A stretch of 64,000 bases of DNA from Dictyobacter formicarum. GTDB taxonomy: Bacteria; Chloroflexota; Ktedonobacteria; Ktedonobacterales; Ktedonobacteraceae. Where the stretch lies: assembly GCF_016587435.1 (NCBI RefSeq), contig NZ_BNJJ01000002.1, positions 248,001-312,000 of the forward strand. Direction: 5' to 3'. The notes beneath the pieces are model-generated. The model ran no database searches, was not told where the DNA came from, and was given only the letters and a program-made list of their open reading frames with translations. Position numbers and translations under genes: made by a program. This document shows positions 34,330-42,797 of the stretch, piece after piece; position 1 is the first letter of the stretch; every line of letters starts with the position of its first letter.

Positions 34330-34558
34330 GCAACGAGCAACATATTGATCTAAGCCTGACCCTGCGGTCCGCAACAGTCTACAGTGGACTTGACCCGCTT
34401 TCGTAAAGTGCCCAAAGATGAGAGCTGGGCGTGAGGAATTACGTAAAAACGTAGATGAAATACAGAGAAGTAGATGGTAAAGAGAAATATATTACGTATA
34501 CGTAACGTAGGTATTTCCTCTTCACAGAGAAAGATAGCATAGGTATCTCTTTGTCAAT

Positions 34559-35434
34559 TTATTCTCTTTTCTCTCGTTTGCCTCCTTCTTCAAAGGTAAG
34601 TGGACTCACGTAGCCTAACGCTGAATGAAGCCGTTTTCTATTGTAAAATTGTTCAATATAGAGAAAAATGTCTTTTCGATCCTCAAGGCGGGTGGTGTAG
34701 GACTGAGGATCGACACACTCGGCTTTGAGCGTGGCAAAAAAGGATTCGGCTAAGGCGTTATCATAACAATCCCTTTTGCGACTCATACTGGCCACGATTC
34801 CGTACTGCTGCAATTGTGACTGATAGCAGAGACTGGCATATTGCGATCCGCGATCGGAATGATGAATGAGACCAGGAGCTGGTTTGCGCCAGGTCCCGGC
34901 CATCTGCAGAGCTGCCGGGACCAATGCGTCAGTGCGCTCATGGCTCATGGACCAGCCTACCACGCGGCGCGAATACACATCAAGCACCGTGGCAAGATAC
35001 AACCATCCTTCTCGTGTGCCGACGTACGTAAAATCACTGACCCAGACGCTATCTGGTGCCTCAGCAGTAAAATTTCTGTTGAGAAGATTGGGCGCAATGG
35101 GAAGCTGATGCTCGCTGTTCGTTGTTTGCACGCGGGATCGCCGTCGCCTGGCGCTGATTCCATGCAGATGCATCAAGCGAGCCACACGCTTTCTTCCACA
35201 CTGCATGCCTTGGTCTCGTAAAGCAACGTGAATGCGTGGACTTCCATAGACGGACCGATGCTCGTGAAAAATCTGTTCAATCTCGTGCAGCAACTGCTCA
35301 TTGGCCTTAGCTCGCTGACTTTTTTCACGTTTGAGCCAGGCATAATAGCCGCTTTCCGAGACGGAAAAAGCAGCACACATCCGTTTCACCGGATAGTCCT
35401 GATGATGTTCAAACATGCATTGGTACTTCATCAT
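34559..35434 (-). CDS. IS3-family transposase OrfB (DDE integrase core)
   Basis: A 291-residue catalytic subunit. The N-terminal HTH_21 region (SESGYYAWLKRE, then YGSPRIHVALRDQG) leads into the rve core with D in WVSDFTYVGT (near 132), D in IHHSDRGSQYAS (near 195) and E in NALAESFFATLKAE (near 230). It ends with the family tail HSALGYVSPLTFE. The DDE triad is intact, so the element may be active. The first ATG sits inside ATGATGA, whose TGA ends the -1 frame leaving orfA, which suggests coupling between a frameshifted OrfA and OrfB. Confidence 0.9.
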   Translation of the reverse strand: MMKYQCMFEHHQDYPVKRMCAAFSVSESGYYAWLKREKSQRAKANEQLLHEIEQIFHEHRSVYGSPRIHVALRDQGMQCGRKRVARLMHLHGISARRRRSRVQTTNSEHQLPIAPNLLNRNFTAEAPDSVWVSDFTYVGTREGWLYLATVLDVYSRRVVGWSMSHERTDALVPAALQMAGTWRKPAPGLIHHSDRGSQYASLCYQSQLQQYGIVASMSRKRDCYDNALAESFFATLKAECVDPQSYTTRLEDRKDIFLYIEQFYNRKRLHSALGYVSPLTFEEGGKREKRE

Positions 35435-35723
35435 GGCTGTTGCGCGAAGATATGCACTGTTTTTTTAGAATGTCACGCTCTTGACGCAGGATTTCATTCT
35501 CTCGTTCGAGATGACGCAGTTTTTCTTCCAGCTCTGTTTGATGACCTTTTCCTGGAAATGCTTGATTCCCGTGATGAGCAATGCTTTTTCTCCAGCTGTG
35601 CAGTGCACTATCTGAAACTCCCAGATCACGCGCCAGCTGGGCAATGCTTTTCCCACTGGTTTCCATCAGCCGAACCGCTTCTTGTTTGAACTCTGTGGTG
35701 TACACACGCTGCTTTTTGGCCAT
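35409..35723 (-). CDS. IS3-family transposase OrfA
   Basis: A 104-residue helix-turn-helix protein (TTEFKQEAVRLMETSGKS, then ARDLGVSDSALHSWRK) with a leucine zipper (LEEKLRHLERENEILRQER). AGGAGG lies five bases before the ATG. Near its end CTA-AAA-AAA-CAG provides a slippery run of seven A residues, the classic place for a -1 frameshift in this family. The -1 frame continues 10 codons and stops at the TGA that overlaps the OrfB start. Confidence 0.88.
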   Translation of the reverse strand: MAKKQRVYTTEFKQEAVRLMETSGKSIAQLARDLGVSDSALHSWRKSIAHHGNQAFPGKGHQTELEEKLRHLERENEILRQERDILKKQCISSRNSHDEVPMHV

Positions 35724-35799
35724 TGGATCCTCCTGAGTCGAAGTCTATCACACTTTTCTTCCTCGACTCTACAAAAACGGGGGAAGTCCATGTACCTCG

Positions 35800-35934
35800 C
35801 GAGCACACGTTGCTACCCATGAAACGGCACGCACCGCTCTCTTTGAGTCCATCGAGACCTATTACCATCGGGTACGCAAGCATTCTGCTCTGGGCTATCT
35901 CAGTCCAGTTCAGTTTGCACTAGCAAACAGTTAG
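35800..35934 (+). pseudogene. IS3-family OrfB remnant (C-terminal end only)
   Basis: Reading from 35800 gives RAHVATHETARTALF, then SIETYYHRVRKHSALGY and LSPVQFALANS with a stop at 35932-35934. This is the C-terminal tail of an IS3-type integrase, with no catalytic domain left. An upstream frame change near 35805 suggests another indel. It is in the opposite direction to the intact IS3 copy next to it and differs from it in sequence, so it is an older, separate insertion. Confidence 0.75.
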
Positions 35935-36431
35935 CTTTGCACTTTGAGGCGTCTCTCAAACCGGAACAGCAATACCGTTTCATCTCATGTACTGATCAAA
36001 CATGTACACAAGGATGCAGATGCAGTCCATTCCATCTTTCTCTGAGACGATCCTTTTCTCACTCTTTTGAGCACTTTCTGCTTCTTCCCAACACATGCTC
36101 CTCTTCCTCCACAAACGCTTCTTCTCCCTTCTCTCCTTCCTTTGCTTCCCACACACTCCCAGCAATCCTTAGCATATCTCTCGCAAGAAAAAGGCTCATT
36201 TATTTTTCACATTTACACTCCGTGGACTTGGCAAAACATAAATATCTTGCCGTCTTAATCAATCTTTACAATCCACCATTTGGGGGACACTATACGCTCT
36301 ATTCCTCCGCTATGCTACTACTGTAAAAAAAGATTTATTCGCTGCGTTACCTCCAACAATTGCTGTAATTAGTACGTTTTATCAGATCTTACGTACATCG
36401 CTGCTTTATATCCCTACTAGCGGAGGATATC
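35935..36431. other. Long leader region before phosphoketolase
   Basis: No gene is seen in about 500 bases. From about 36030 to 36180 the plus strand is strikingly pyrimidine-rich (long C/T runs with few G), giving an unstructured, purine-poor transcript. The last 10 bases carry GGAGG as the ribosome binding site for the phosphoketolase. No clear -35/-10 pair stands out. Confidence 0.5.
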
Positions 36432-38822
36432 ATGCCAAAAGTTGCTCAGAATCGTGTAATAAATAAGCCAGGCATTGATCAAGATCGCTTAATGAAGATG
36501 CATAGATACTGGAATGCCGCTAATTATCTTACCATTGGCCAGATTTATTTACAGGCAAATCCTCTTCTTAAAGAGCCACTGAAACCTGAACACATTAAAC
36601 CACGGCTCCTTGGTCATTGGGGAACTTCGCCAGGATTGAGCTTTATCTATACGCACCTGAATCGGCTCATTCAAGATAATGATGTTGATATGATTTATCT
36701 GACCGGACCTGGACATGGCGGACCTGCGATAATTGCTCAAGTATACCTTGAGGGTACTTATACTGAAATATATCCAGAGATCACTCAAGATATTTTTGGT
36801 ATGGAACATCTCTTTCGTCAGTTCTCTTCACCTGGTGGCGTTCCTAGCCATGTGAGCGTTACAACTCCAGGTTCCATTCATGAAGGCGGTGAGTTAGGCT
36901 ATGTACTTTCGCACGCTTTCGGAGCTGCCTTTGATAACCCTGATTTGATCGTTGCTGCCGTCGTTGGTGATGGTGAAGCAGAAACAGCTCCACTAGAAGG
37001 CGCATGGAAAGGTGTCAAATTTTTAAATCCTGCACGTGATGGCGCAGTCCTTCCAATTCTACACCTTAATGGCTATAAGATATCCGGGCCAACGGTGCTG
37101 GGCAGAGATGAGAATACAGAAATTCAAAAACTTCTTCTTGGCCATGGCTATGAGGTATTCTTCGTTGAAGGTAGTGAACCAATGAGCATCCATCAAGCCT
37201 TTGCCGATACGTTAGATACCTGCTATGCAAAAATCCGAGCATTTCAGTCGGATGCTCGAAAAAATGGTTTCGCTCAACGTCCCGCCTGGCCTGCCATCGT
37301 TTTACGTACACCTAAAGGCTGGACCGGCCCAAAGGAAGTGGATGGCGTTCCTGTCGAAGGTACGTTTCGATCTCACCAGGTTCCCGTTGCTGATGTGAAG
37401 AACAATCCATCTCACCTTCAAATTCTTGAAAATTGGATGCGTAGTTATAAACCTGAGGAGTGCTTTGATAGTACAGGTCGTTTAGTCGAAGAATTGGCAG
37501 CGTTAGCCCCTCGGGGTGACCGCCGCATGGGTGCGAATCCACACGCTAACGGTGGAAAGCTACGCGTTGATCTGAATATACCTTCTTATAATAATTACGC
37601 ATATGAAGTTAAAAAACCAGCTACCCAGAGTCAGGAATCTACCCGCCCTCTCGGTAAGATGTTGCGTGACATCTATGCTCTCAACTCGAAGGAGCACAAT
37701 TTTCGACTTTTTTGCCCTGATGAAACAAACTCAAATCGTCTGGGCGATGTCTTTGAGGTTGAAAACCGCTGTTTAGTTGAGAAGATTCTTCCTATTGATG
37801 ATCATGTTTCTCCTGATGGTCGCGTCATGGAAGTACTAAGCGAACATCTTTGCCAGGGTTGGCTAGAAGGTTTCCTCCTTACAGGACGCCATGGTCTCTT
37901 TGCAACCTATGAAGCCTTTGCGATGGTTTCTGATTCGATGACAGTACAACATGCAAAGTGGCTTCAGGAAGGGATTAAGTTGCCATGGCGTGTGCCTGTC
38001 TCTTCATTGAACCTTCTTTTGACTTCGACTTGCTGGCGCAATGACCATAATGGCTTTAGCCATCAGGGGCCTGGACTTATTGATACAGTCCTCTCGAAGA
38101 AAGGAAGTGTAGCCCGCATCTATCTTCCACCAGATGCCAATTGCTTACTCTCTATTGCCGATCATTGTTTACGGAGTCGAGATTATGTAAACTTGATTGT
38201 AATTGATAAACAATTACATTTGCAATACTTGAACATGCATGAAGCGGTCGATCATTGTAATCGTGGTCTGTCAACCTGGAATTGGGCCAGCAATAATGAT
38301 AAGCTAGAACCAGATGTAGTCCTCGCCTGCGCCGGCGATGTTCCTACCCTGGAGACAATCGCTGCCGCTCATTGGCTGCGTCACCATCTTCCAGAAATGA
38401 AGGTCCGGGTAGTCAATGTGGTAGATTTGATGTCGCTTTATCCATCTTACTTCCATCCTCATGGTATAAGCAATACTACTTTTATTGAGCATTTCACTGA
38501 AAATAAACCCGTTGTCTTTGCTTTCCATGGCTATCAGCGTGCTATTCATCAACTTATCCATGGCCGACCAAATACGCCACGCTTCCATGTTCGTGGCTTT
38601 GTGGAAGAGGGCACTACAACGACACCTTTCGATATGGTGGTACTAAATGGCATGAGTCGTTATCACCTTTGCCTGGAAGCGATGAAACGTACACCTCGGG
38701 TACAAAACCTTACTCCTCCACTCATAGAACAATGTAATGCAATGCTTGAAAAACACCATTCCTACGTTCGCCAGCATCTGGAAGATATGCCAGAGGTGCG
38801 CGATTGGGTCTGGACTGACTAG
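36432..38822 (+). CDS. xfp: Xylulose-5-phosphate/fructose-6-phosphate phosphoketolase
   Basis: A TPP enzyme of 796 residues, the usual family length, that splits xylulose-5-P (or fructose-6-P) with phosphate to acetyl phosphate and glyceraldehyde-3-P (or erythrose-4-P). Visible blocks are [13 protein letters not shown] (near 61), [10 protein letters not shown] (near 89), [11 protein letters not shown] (near 133), the TPP-binding [14 protein letters not shown] (near 178), HLNGYKI (near 213) and the middle domain with [13 protein letters not shown] (near 480). It ends ...RDWVWTD. GGAGG is eight bases before the ATG. It stands alone, with a strong palindromic terminator after it. It would feed pentoses and, with the downstream alpha-glucosidase, hexoses into acetyl-P. 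Confidence 0.96.
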   Translation: MPKVAQNRVINKPGIDQDRLMKMHRYWNAANYLTIGQIYLQANPLLKEPLKPEHIKPRLLGHWGTSPGLSFIYTHLNRLIQDNDVDMIYLTGPGHGGPAIIAQVYLEGTYTEIYPEITQDIFGMEHLFRQFSSPGGVPSHVSVTTPGSIHEGGELGYVLSHAFGAAFDNPDLIVAAVVGDGEAETAPLEGAWKGVKFLNPARDGAVLPILHLNGYKISGPTVLGRDENTEIQKLLLGHGYEVFFVEGSEPMSIHQAFADTLDTCYAKIRAFQSDARKNGFAQRPAWPAIVLRTPKGWTGPKEVDGVPVEGTFRSHQVPVADVKNNPSHLQILENWMRSYKPEECFDSTGRLVEELAALAPRGDRRMGANPHANGGKLRVDLNIPSYNNYAYEVKKPATQSQESTRPLGKMLRDIYALNSKEHNFRLFCPDETNSNRLGDVFEVENRCLVEKILPIDDHVSPDGRVMEVLSEHLCQGWLEGFLLTGRHGLFATYEAFAMVSDSMTVQHAKWLQEGIKLPWRVPVSSLNLLLTSTCWRNDHNGFSHQGPGLIDTVLSKKGSVARIYLPPDANCLLSIADHCLRSRDYVNLIVIDKQLHLQYLNMHEAVDHCNRGLSTWNWASNNDKLEPDVVLACAGDVPTLETIAAAHWLRHHLPEMKVRVVNVVDLMSLYPSYFHPHGISNTTFIEHFTENKPVVFAFHGYQRAIHQLIHGRPNTPRFHVRGFVEEGTTTTPFDMVVLNGMSRYHLCLEAMKRTPRVQNLTPPLIEQCNAMLEKHHSYVRQHLEDMPEVRDWVWTD

Positions 38823-38836
38823 ATAGAAGTCATTTT

Positions 38837-38892
38837 CCACTCAAAAAAGGAAGAGGTTGCTTTATAAAGCAACCTCTTCCTTTTTTGAGTGG
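38837..38892. terminator. Perfect 56-bp palindrome, probable bidirectional terminator
   Basis: Arms 38837-38864 and 38865-38892 are perfect inverse complements with no unpaired centre. The GC-rich part GGAAGAGGTTGC / GCAACCTCTTCC is bordered by A6 and T6, giving a terminator on both strands between the convergent phosphoketolase gene and the PPOX remnant. The arms go on for six more paired bases (CCACTC/GAGTGG) beyond the T-run, which ordinary terminators do not need. Confidence 0.8.
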
Positions 38893-38893
38893 G

Positions 38894-39171
38894 CTACATT
38901 TTTGTAGTATGCTTCGGGACTACGACCATTACCACGCGCTCATCACCAGGACGGTGATCAGGATAAGCGTCCACACACCCATATATTTTTTTGCCATCGG
39001 GTTGATAAAACGCACATCTTCATCTTCTTCTATACGTATCATACGACCGCGCACTTCTAAATAGCGATAAGGATTCTGGGGATCTACGATTGAAAGTGCA
39101 ACACGAGAATCTTTCTGTAGATTTTTATATTTCTGACAACCTTTGGTCTGGCTAAAACGAGTATTTTTCAC
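38894..39171 (-). pseudogene. Pyridoxamine-phosphate-oxidase-like (PPOX, F420/FMN) gene remnant
   Basis: The frame from 39171 reads NTRFSQTKGCQKYKNLQKD, then RVALSIVDPQNPYRYLEVRG, which is the middle of PPOX-class F420-dependent proteins. After KKYMGV the frame is lost and ends as an 80-residue ORF. Removing a TG from the GTGTGTGG run (about 38985) restores VDAYPDHRPGDERVVMVVVP and a stop at 38896-38894. About 50 N-terminal residues of the family are missing too, cut at the hairpin at 39177-39210. It is thus truncated and frameshifted. It lies exactly between two palindromes. Confidence 0.75.
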
Positions 39172-39176
39172 AAGAA

Positions 39177-39210
39177 CAGTCGCGCTGTAAATATAACTAC
39201 AGCGCGACTG
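39177..39210 (-). terminator. Hairpin after the alpha-glucosidase gene
   Basis: Perfect 13-bp arms (CAGTCGCGCTGTA and its complement) with an 8-base loop, 12 bases after the minus-strand stop at 39223. On that strand TTCTT follows, a weak T-run. It probably terminates the alpha-glucosidase transcript. Confidence 0.6.
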
Positions 39211-39222
39211 GAAAGAAATTAT

Positions 39223-40824
39223 TTAGTCGTTGATCTCAATGAGACAACCTTCGTTTGCTCGTAACACAAAATTGTTTAGTTCGATTTGATCGTTACGGTC
39301 TAATAATGTTGATAATAAAATGCTTCCTTGCTTAGCATGAGCCAGGGATAAATTTTGCTCCTTATTAGAACAGTTTAATGCCACTAAATAACGCTTCCCT
39401 TCTTGCTCACGTATATATACAAAACATTCATCGGGTACTCCGTCCAATGATGTGTAGCTGCCTATTGTGAGTGCTGGAATAGAGCGCCGTAGTGACAGCA
39501 ATGTTTTTACAAATGTAAGTTGGGAATACCGGTCATTTTGCTCAGTCTGCACATTTATATGCTGATAATTTTCAGACACTGGCAACCAACTGGCGATGTT
39601 GGTCCTGGTGAAACCTGCTCCAGGTTGGTTATTCCATTGCATTGGAGAGCGCTGTGGATCACGACTATGAATAGGGTTATCTTTTCCTTGTGGATCATGC
39701 ATCATTTCTGGCGGTACAATAGCGTCTTGCATGCCCAGTTCGTCTCCGTAGTAACATGTTGGTGTTCCTCGTAATGTGAGGAGCAACATGTGCGCGATGC
39801 GCGCTTGCTCTTTTCCAATACGGCTGGCAATACGGGGTCGGTCATGGTTACCTAATACCCAGTTCGGCCACGCTCCTTCTGGCAATGCTTTTTCGTAGGT
39901 GTCTACACAGGTACGAATAGTGCTGGCGCTCCAGGTTGAGAGTTCTAAGAATTGGAAATTAAATGGTAGATGTACTTCATCTAAAGATTCCCCATAGTAA
40001 CTCATTAAAAGTGGGACGGGCAGATAAATCTCACCAATAAAGACGCGATCTTCGTAGCTATCCACAAGAGATCGCATTTCTTTAATGACCTCATGTACCT
40101 CGGGCTGATTCTCGGTATAGCGACCTTCCTGTCTCGCATAAGGCGGATCACCCGGTTTCCATTCAGGTCGGTTTGGATTGTCTTGAAATTGAGCATCTTT
40201 GATCATCATCCATATGACGTCTACCCGAAAACCATCTACCCCTCGATCCAACCAGAAACGCAAGACATTATCCATTGCTTCTCTTACTTCTGGATTTCTC
40301 CAGTTGAGGTCTGGCTGCTTTACATCGAACATATGTAGATAATATTGTCCACTGTTTTCGTCAAGTTGCCATGCCGAACCACCAAAAAAGCTTGTCCAGT
40401 TATTAGGAGGACTTCCATCAGGGGATGGATCACGCCAGATATACCAGTCTCGTTTGCTGCTTTCCCGGCTTGAACGTGATTCTACAAACCAGGGATGCTC
40501 ATCAGATGTATGATTGGGTACAAAATCTAAAATGAGTTTCATGTTACGTTGATGGGCCTCGTGCAGGAGTACATCAAAATCCTTGAGCGTCCCAAATATT
40601 GGCTCGATATCGGTATAGTTAGCAATGTCATAACCAAAATCAGCCATTGGTGATGGATAAATGGGTGATAACCATACTGCATCTATCCCAAGCCACTCCA
40701 GGTAATCTAGCCGTTGAGTGATGCCAGCCAGATCTCCTATACCATCTCCATTGCTGTCCATAAAACTACGAGGATATACTTGATACACAACTCCGGTCTG
40801 CCACCATTTATACGCTTGTGTCAT
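39223..40824 (-). CDS. Alpha-glucosidase (GH13 oligo-1,6-/alpha-1,4-glucosidase)
   Basis: Cytoplasmic GH13 hydrolase of 533 residues releasing glucose from alpha-linked oligosaccharides or disaccharides. Conserved regions are WWQTGVVYQVYPRSF at the start, DFVPNHTSDEH (region I, near 102), GFRVDVI (region II, nucleophile D near 200), EIYLP (acid/base E near 258) and NHDRPRI (region IV, near 327). No signal peptide is present. AAGGGG stands about 10 bases before the ATG. Trehalose-type specificities cannot be excluded, although the QPDLNWRNPEVR block is usual for oligo-alpha-glucosidases. Confidence 0.92.
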   Translation of the reverse strand: MTQAYKWWQTGVVYQVYPRSFMDSNGDGIGDLAGITQRLDYLEWLGIDAVWLSPIYPSPMADFGYDIANYTDIEPIFGTLKDFDVLLHEAHQRNMKLILDFVPNHTSDEHPWFVESRSSRESSKRDWYIWRDPSPDGSPPNNWTSFFGGSAWQLDENSGQYYLHMFDVKQPDLNWRNPEVREAMDNVLRFWLDRGVDGFRVDVIWMMIKDAQFQDNPNRPEWKPGDPPYARQEGRYTENQPEVHEVIKEMRSLVDSYEDRVFIGEIYLPVPLLMSYYGESLDEVHLPFNFQFLELSTWSASTIRTCVDTYEKALPEGAWPNWVLGNHDRPRIASRIGKEQARIAHMLLLTLRGTPTCYYGDELGMQDAIVPPEMMHDPQGKDNPIHSRDPQRSPMQWNNQPGAGFTRTNIASWLPVSENYQHINVQTEQNDRYSQLTFVKTLLSLRRSIPALTIGSYTSLDGVPDECFVYIREQEGKRYLVALNCSNKEQNLSLAHAKQGSILLSTLLDRNDQIELNNFVLRANEGCLIEIND

Positions 40825-40930
40825 AAAACTCTACCCCTTGATAAATACATCTGAACTATATTATTTCATCCAATAACAGGCTTTATTCATAATAATTAAT
40901 GAGATAGGCCTGCCATGGACACGGATTGGG

Positions 40931-41863
40931 TCACATCGTGCCTTTATATCGATGTGCTTCCATCCATCTTACAATATTGTCGTCTAGCAATGCTCTATCA
41001 GCTTCGAATTCAGTATCGTGGTACCAATCGGGGTAGGTTTTCCATTCTTTATCTTTGCTTTTTAAAGCTTCGTAGAAGGTATGGGTAGCTTCTACAATAA
41101 CTACTTTGTCTCCTTGCGCTTGTAACACTAATGCTGGTATGGTTACGTTTCTGGCTTTCTTTAATGTTCCTAAGCGCATGCGCAGTATTTGTACGAGAAA
41201 CGTAGCTGTAAGTTCCCGTACCCAGTAGGGATCTTCTTCTAACATGCGTGCAGCTTCACTGTTTGTGGTCATACCTTCATGACCACCTCCCACACGCCAG
41301 CGGCGACGAGATTTAAAGAGGCCTCCAAGCAGGATAGGTAGGGTTGTTCGTAAAGGCAATTGGCTGCTATCCTGGATCCATGGATTCAGGAAGATAACGC
41401 CATTGAGGAGGTGCCCGTAATTGGCTGCGACATAGGTGGCAAAGATTCCTCCCATACTATGACCTAGAATATATATTCCGACAGCAGGATGCCGCCTGCG
41501 AATTTCCGTGATGATCTCTGCTATATCCTGGACATATTGTTGATAAATATCTATGTGGCCTGGCTGGCCATGCGATTTTCCGAATCCTCGATGATCCACG
41601 GTATAAACAGTCAGACCACGGATAAATAATTCGTTGGCCATGTCAACATACCAACCTCCATGTCCACCTAAACCATGTAAAATTAAGAGCACATCAGCAT
41701 TTTGTTGGAACCAGGATCTAATGAATAGCTGGCAGCCGTCTTTTAAGGCTACATACTCGCTTTTACATGGGGTTACCCCGTCCTCTTTGAGCTCTCCCCA
41801 TACTCCAGGTGTTTCTGCGTTATAGCGCGTCATACTTTCTATTGCCCCTTTGCATTCGTGCAT
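40931..41863 (-). CDS. Alpha/beta hydrolase (monoacylglycerol-lipase-like, serine aminopeptidase S33 type)
   Basis: A 310-residue alpha/beta hydrolase. The oxyanion HG is in LLILHGLGGHGGWY (near 60), VYTVDHRGFGKSHG is near 92, and the nucleophile elbow GHSMGG is near 134. A late Asp (LQAQGDKVV near 247) and His (WYHDTEFE near 282) complete a plausible triad. Monoglyceride lipase or lysophospholipase is the closest description, but the substrate is not known. It is monocistronic, 106 bases before the alpha-glucosidase gene on the same strand. Two ATGs are possible (41863 or 30 bases in); both have purine-rich sequences upstream. Confidence 0.82.
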   Translation of the reverse strand: MHECKGAIESMTRYNAETPGVWGELKEDGVTPCKSEYVALKDGCQLFIRSWFQQNADVLLILHGLGGHGGWYVDMANELFIRGLTVYTVDHRGFGKSHGQPGHIDIYQQYVQDIAEIITEIRRRHPAVGIYILGHSMGGIFATYVAANYGHLLNGVIFLNPWIQDSSQLPLRTTLPILLGGLFKSRRRWRVGGGHEGMTTNSEAARMLEEDPYWVRELTATFLVQILRMRLGTLKKARNVTIPALVLQAQGDKVVIVEATHTFYEALKSKDKEWKTYPDWYHDTEFEADRALLDDNIVRWMEAHRYKGTM

Positions 41864-42052
41864 TTAATCCTTAATCGCGTAGATAAGCACAACCACGCTT
41901 TATTATAACATGTATTTTGCGCTGGTTCGTTTGGAGAAATGCAATCTTTGAGAGTATACTATCTGTAAGAGGGTTAACGTTCCTGTAAGGTGTTCTTTTT
42001 TACCACAGCTCTTGTCAGGTGTCCTCATCATTTATAAGTACAGGCACAGCTT

Positions 42053-42565
42053 ATGAAGTATCATTTCATTCCTCTACACCTCATCGCGCTCAGCGCTACG
42101 GTCTTATTCATTTTGCTCTTTTTTACTGGTAGCCGCTCAGAGGTGTCAGCAATCCATACAAGGGCAATTCCTCGTACAGCTTATATGACTTCAAGTCCTG
42201 GTGCTCAGTTGCAAGCTTTTACTGGCACATGGTACAGTCATGGCGCAGCATTGGTTATTCAGTCTAACGGATATGCTACCTACACAGCTCGCGCCTATAG
42301 CTGGTGTAATACAAGCGCTGCCCCACCTTGTGATGTGATCAAGGATAATAATATTATTTCTGGTATTAGGATGGAGCTTCAATTTACACATGTTCAGGGT
42401 GATGTTGCGTATGGAACTGTCTTAACAAGTACGGTCGGCCATGTTGGTTCTCCAGTTAGTCTGACACTGGCACACGACCATACAGCCAGCTTTACCGAAG
42501 TGGCATCAAAGTCACCTCGTGTGCTGTGTGACCTTCAAGCCCCTGTTGGACGTTGTGGAGCTTGA
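42053..42565 (+). CDS. Secreted hypothetical protein
   Basis: A 170-residue protein with a hydrophobic signal segment (about residues 7-26) and no later membrane span. I do not recognise a family. The mature part opens with a block GTWYSHGAALVIQSNGYATYTARAY split by a Trp-Gly pattern that resembles beta-sandwich lipocalin-like folds. Four Cys residues (WCNTSAAPPCDV near 88, and two in the last 15 residues) could form disulfides. It stands alone and is divergent from the alpha/beta hydrolase gene. Confidence 0.6.
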   Translation: MKYHFIPLHLIALSATVLFILLFFTGSRSEVSAIHTRAIPRTAYMTSSPGAQLQAFTGTWYSHGAALVIQSNGYATYTARAYSWCNTSAAPPCDVIKDNNIISGIRMELQFTHVQGDVAYGTVLTSTVGHVGSPVSLTLAHDHTASFTEVASKSPRVLCDLQAPVGRCGA

Positions 42566-42719
42566 TACAGAGCGCTTTGCATCTTTTTAGTCAGTGGTAA
42601 GGATGCCATGACCTCTTTTGCCAGGAGCGCAATGGGGATGTATGGAAAACCTCATTCAAAGAAGAGTTTATTTTCTTCTTTGGTGAGATACTAATAGACA
42701 TTCTTCTATCCATATTGTG

Positions 42720-42777
42720 AATAGTCCCTACCTTGATTTCTGATTTTCTAATGTTCTGTATCAAGGTAGGGACTATT
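42720..42777. repeat. Perfect 18-bp inverted repeat with 22-base loop
   Basis: Arms 42720-42737 and 42760-42777 are fully complementary. It lies between convergent genes (the secreted protein and the ABC permease). No T-run follows in either direction, so termination would not be of the standard intrinsic kind. It may work in transcript 3'-end protection or be a mobile hairpin. Confidence 0.7.
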
Positions 42778-42797
42778 GATTGATTGGATGATGGGAT

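Larger units (their letters stand above)
34559..35723 (-). mobile_element. IS3-family insertion sequence with intact orfA and orfB
   Basis: Two overlapping frames with all IS3 hallmarks. Terminal repeats could not be fixed by eye, so only the coding span is given; the right end should lie between 35735 and 35790. An older IS3 remnant in opposite orientation borders it (35800-35934). Confidence 0.8.
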
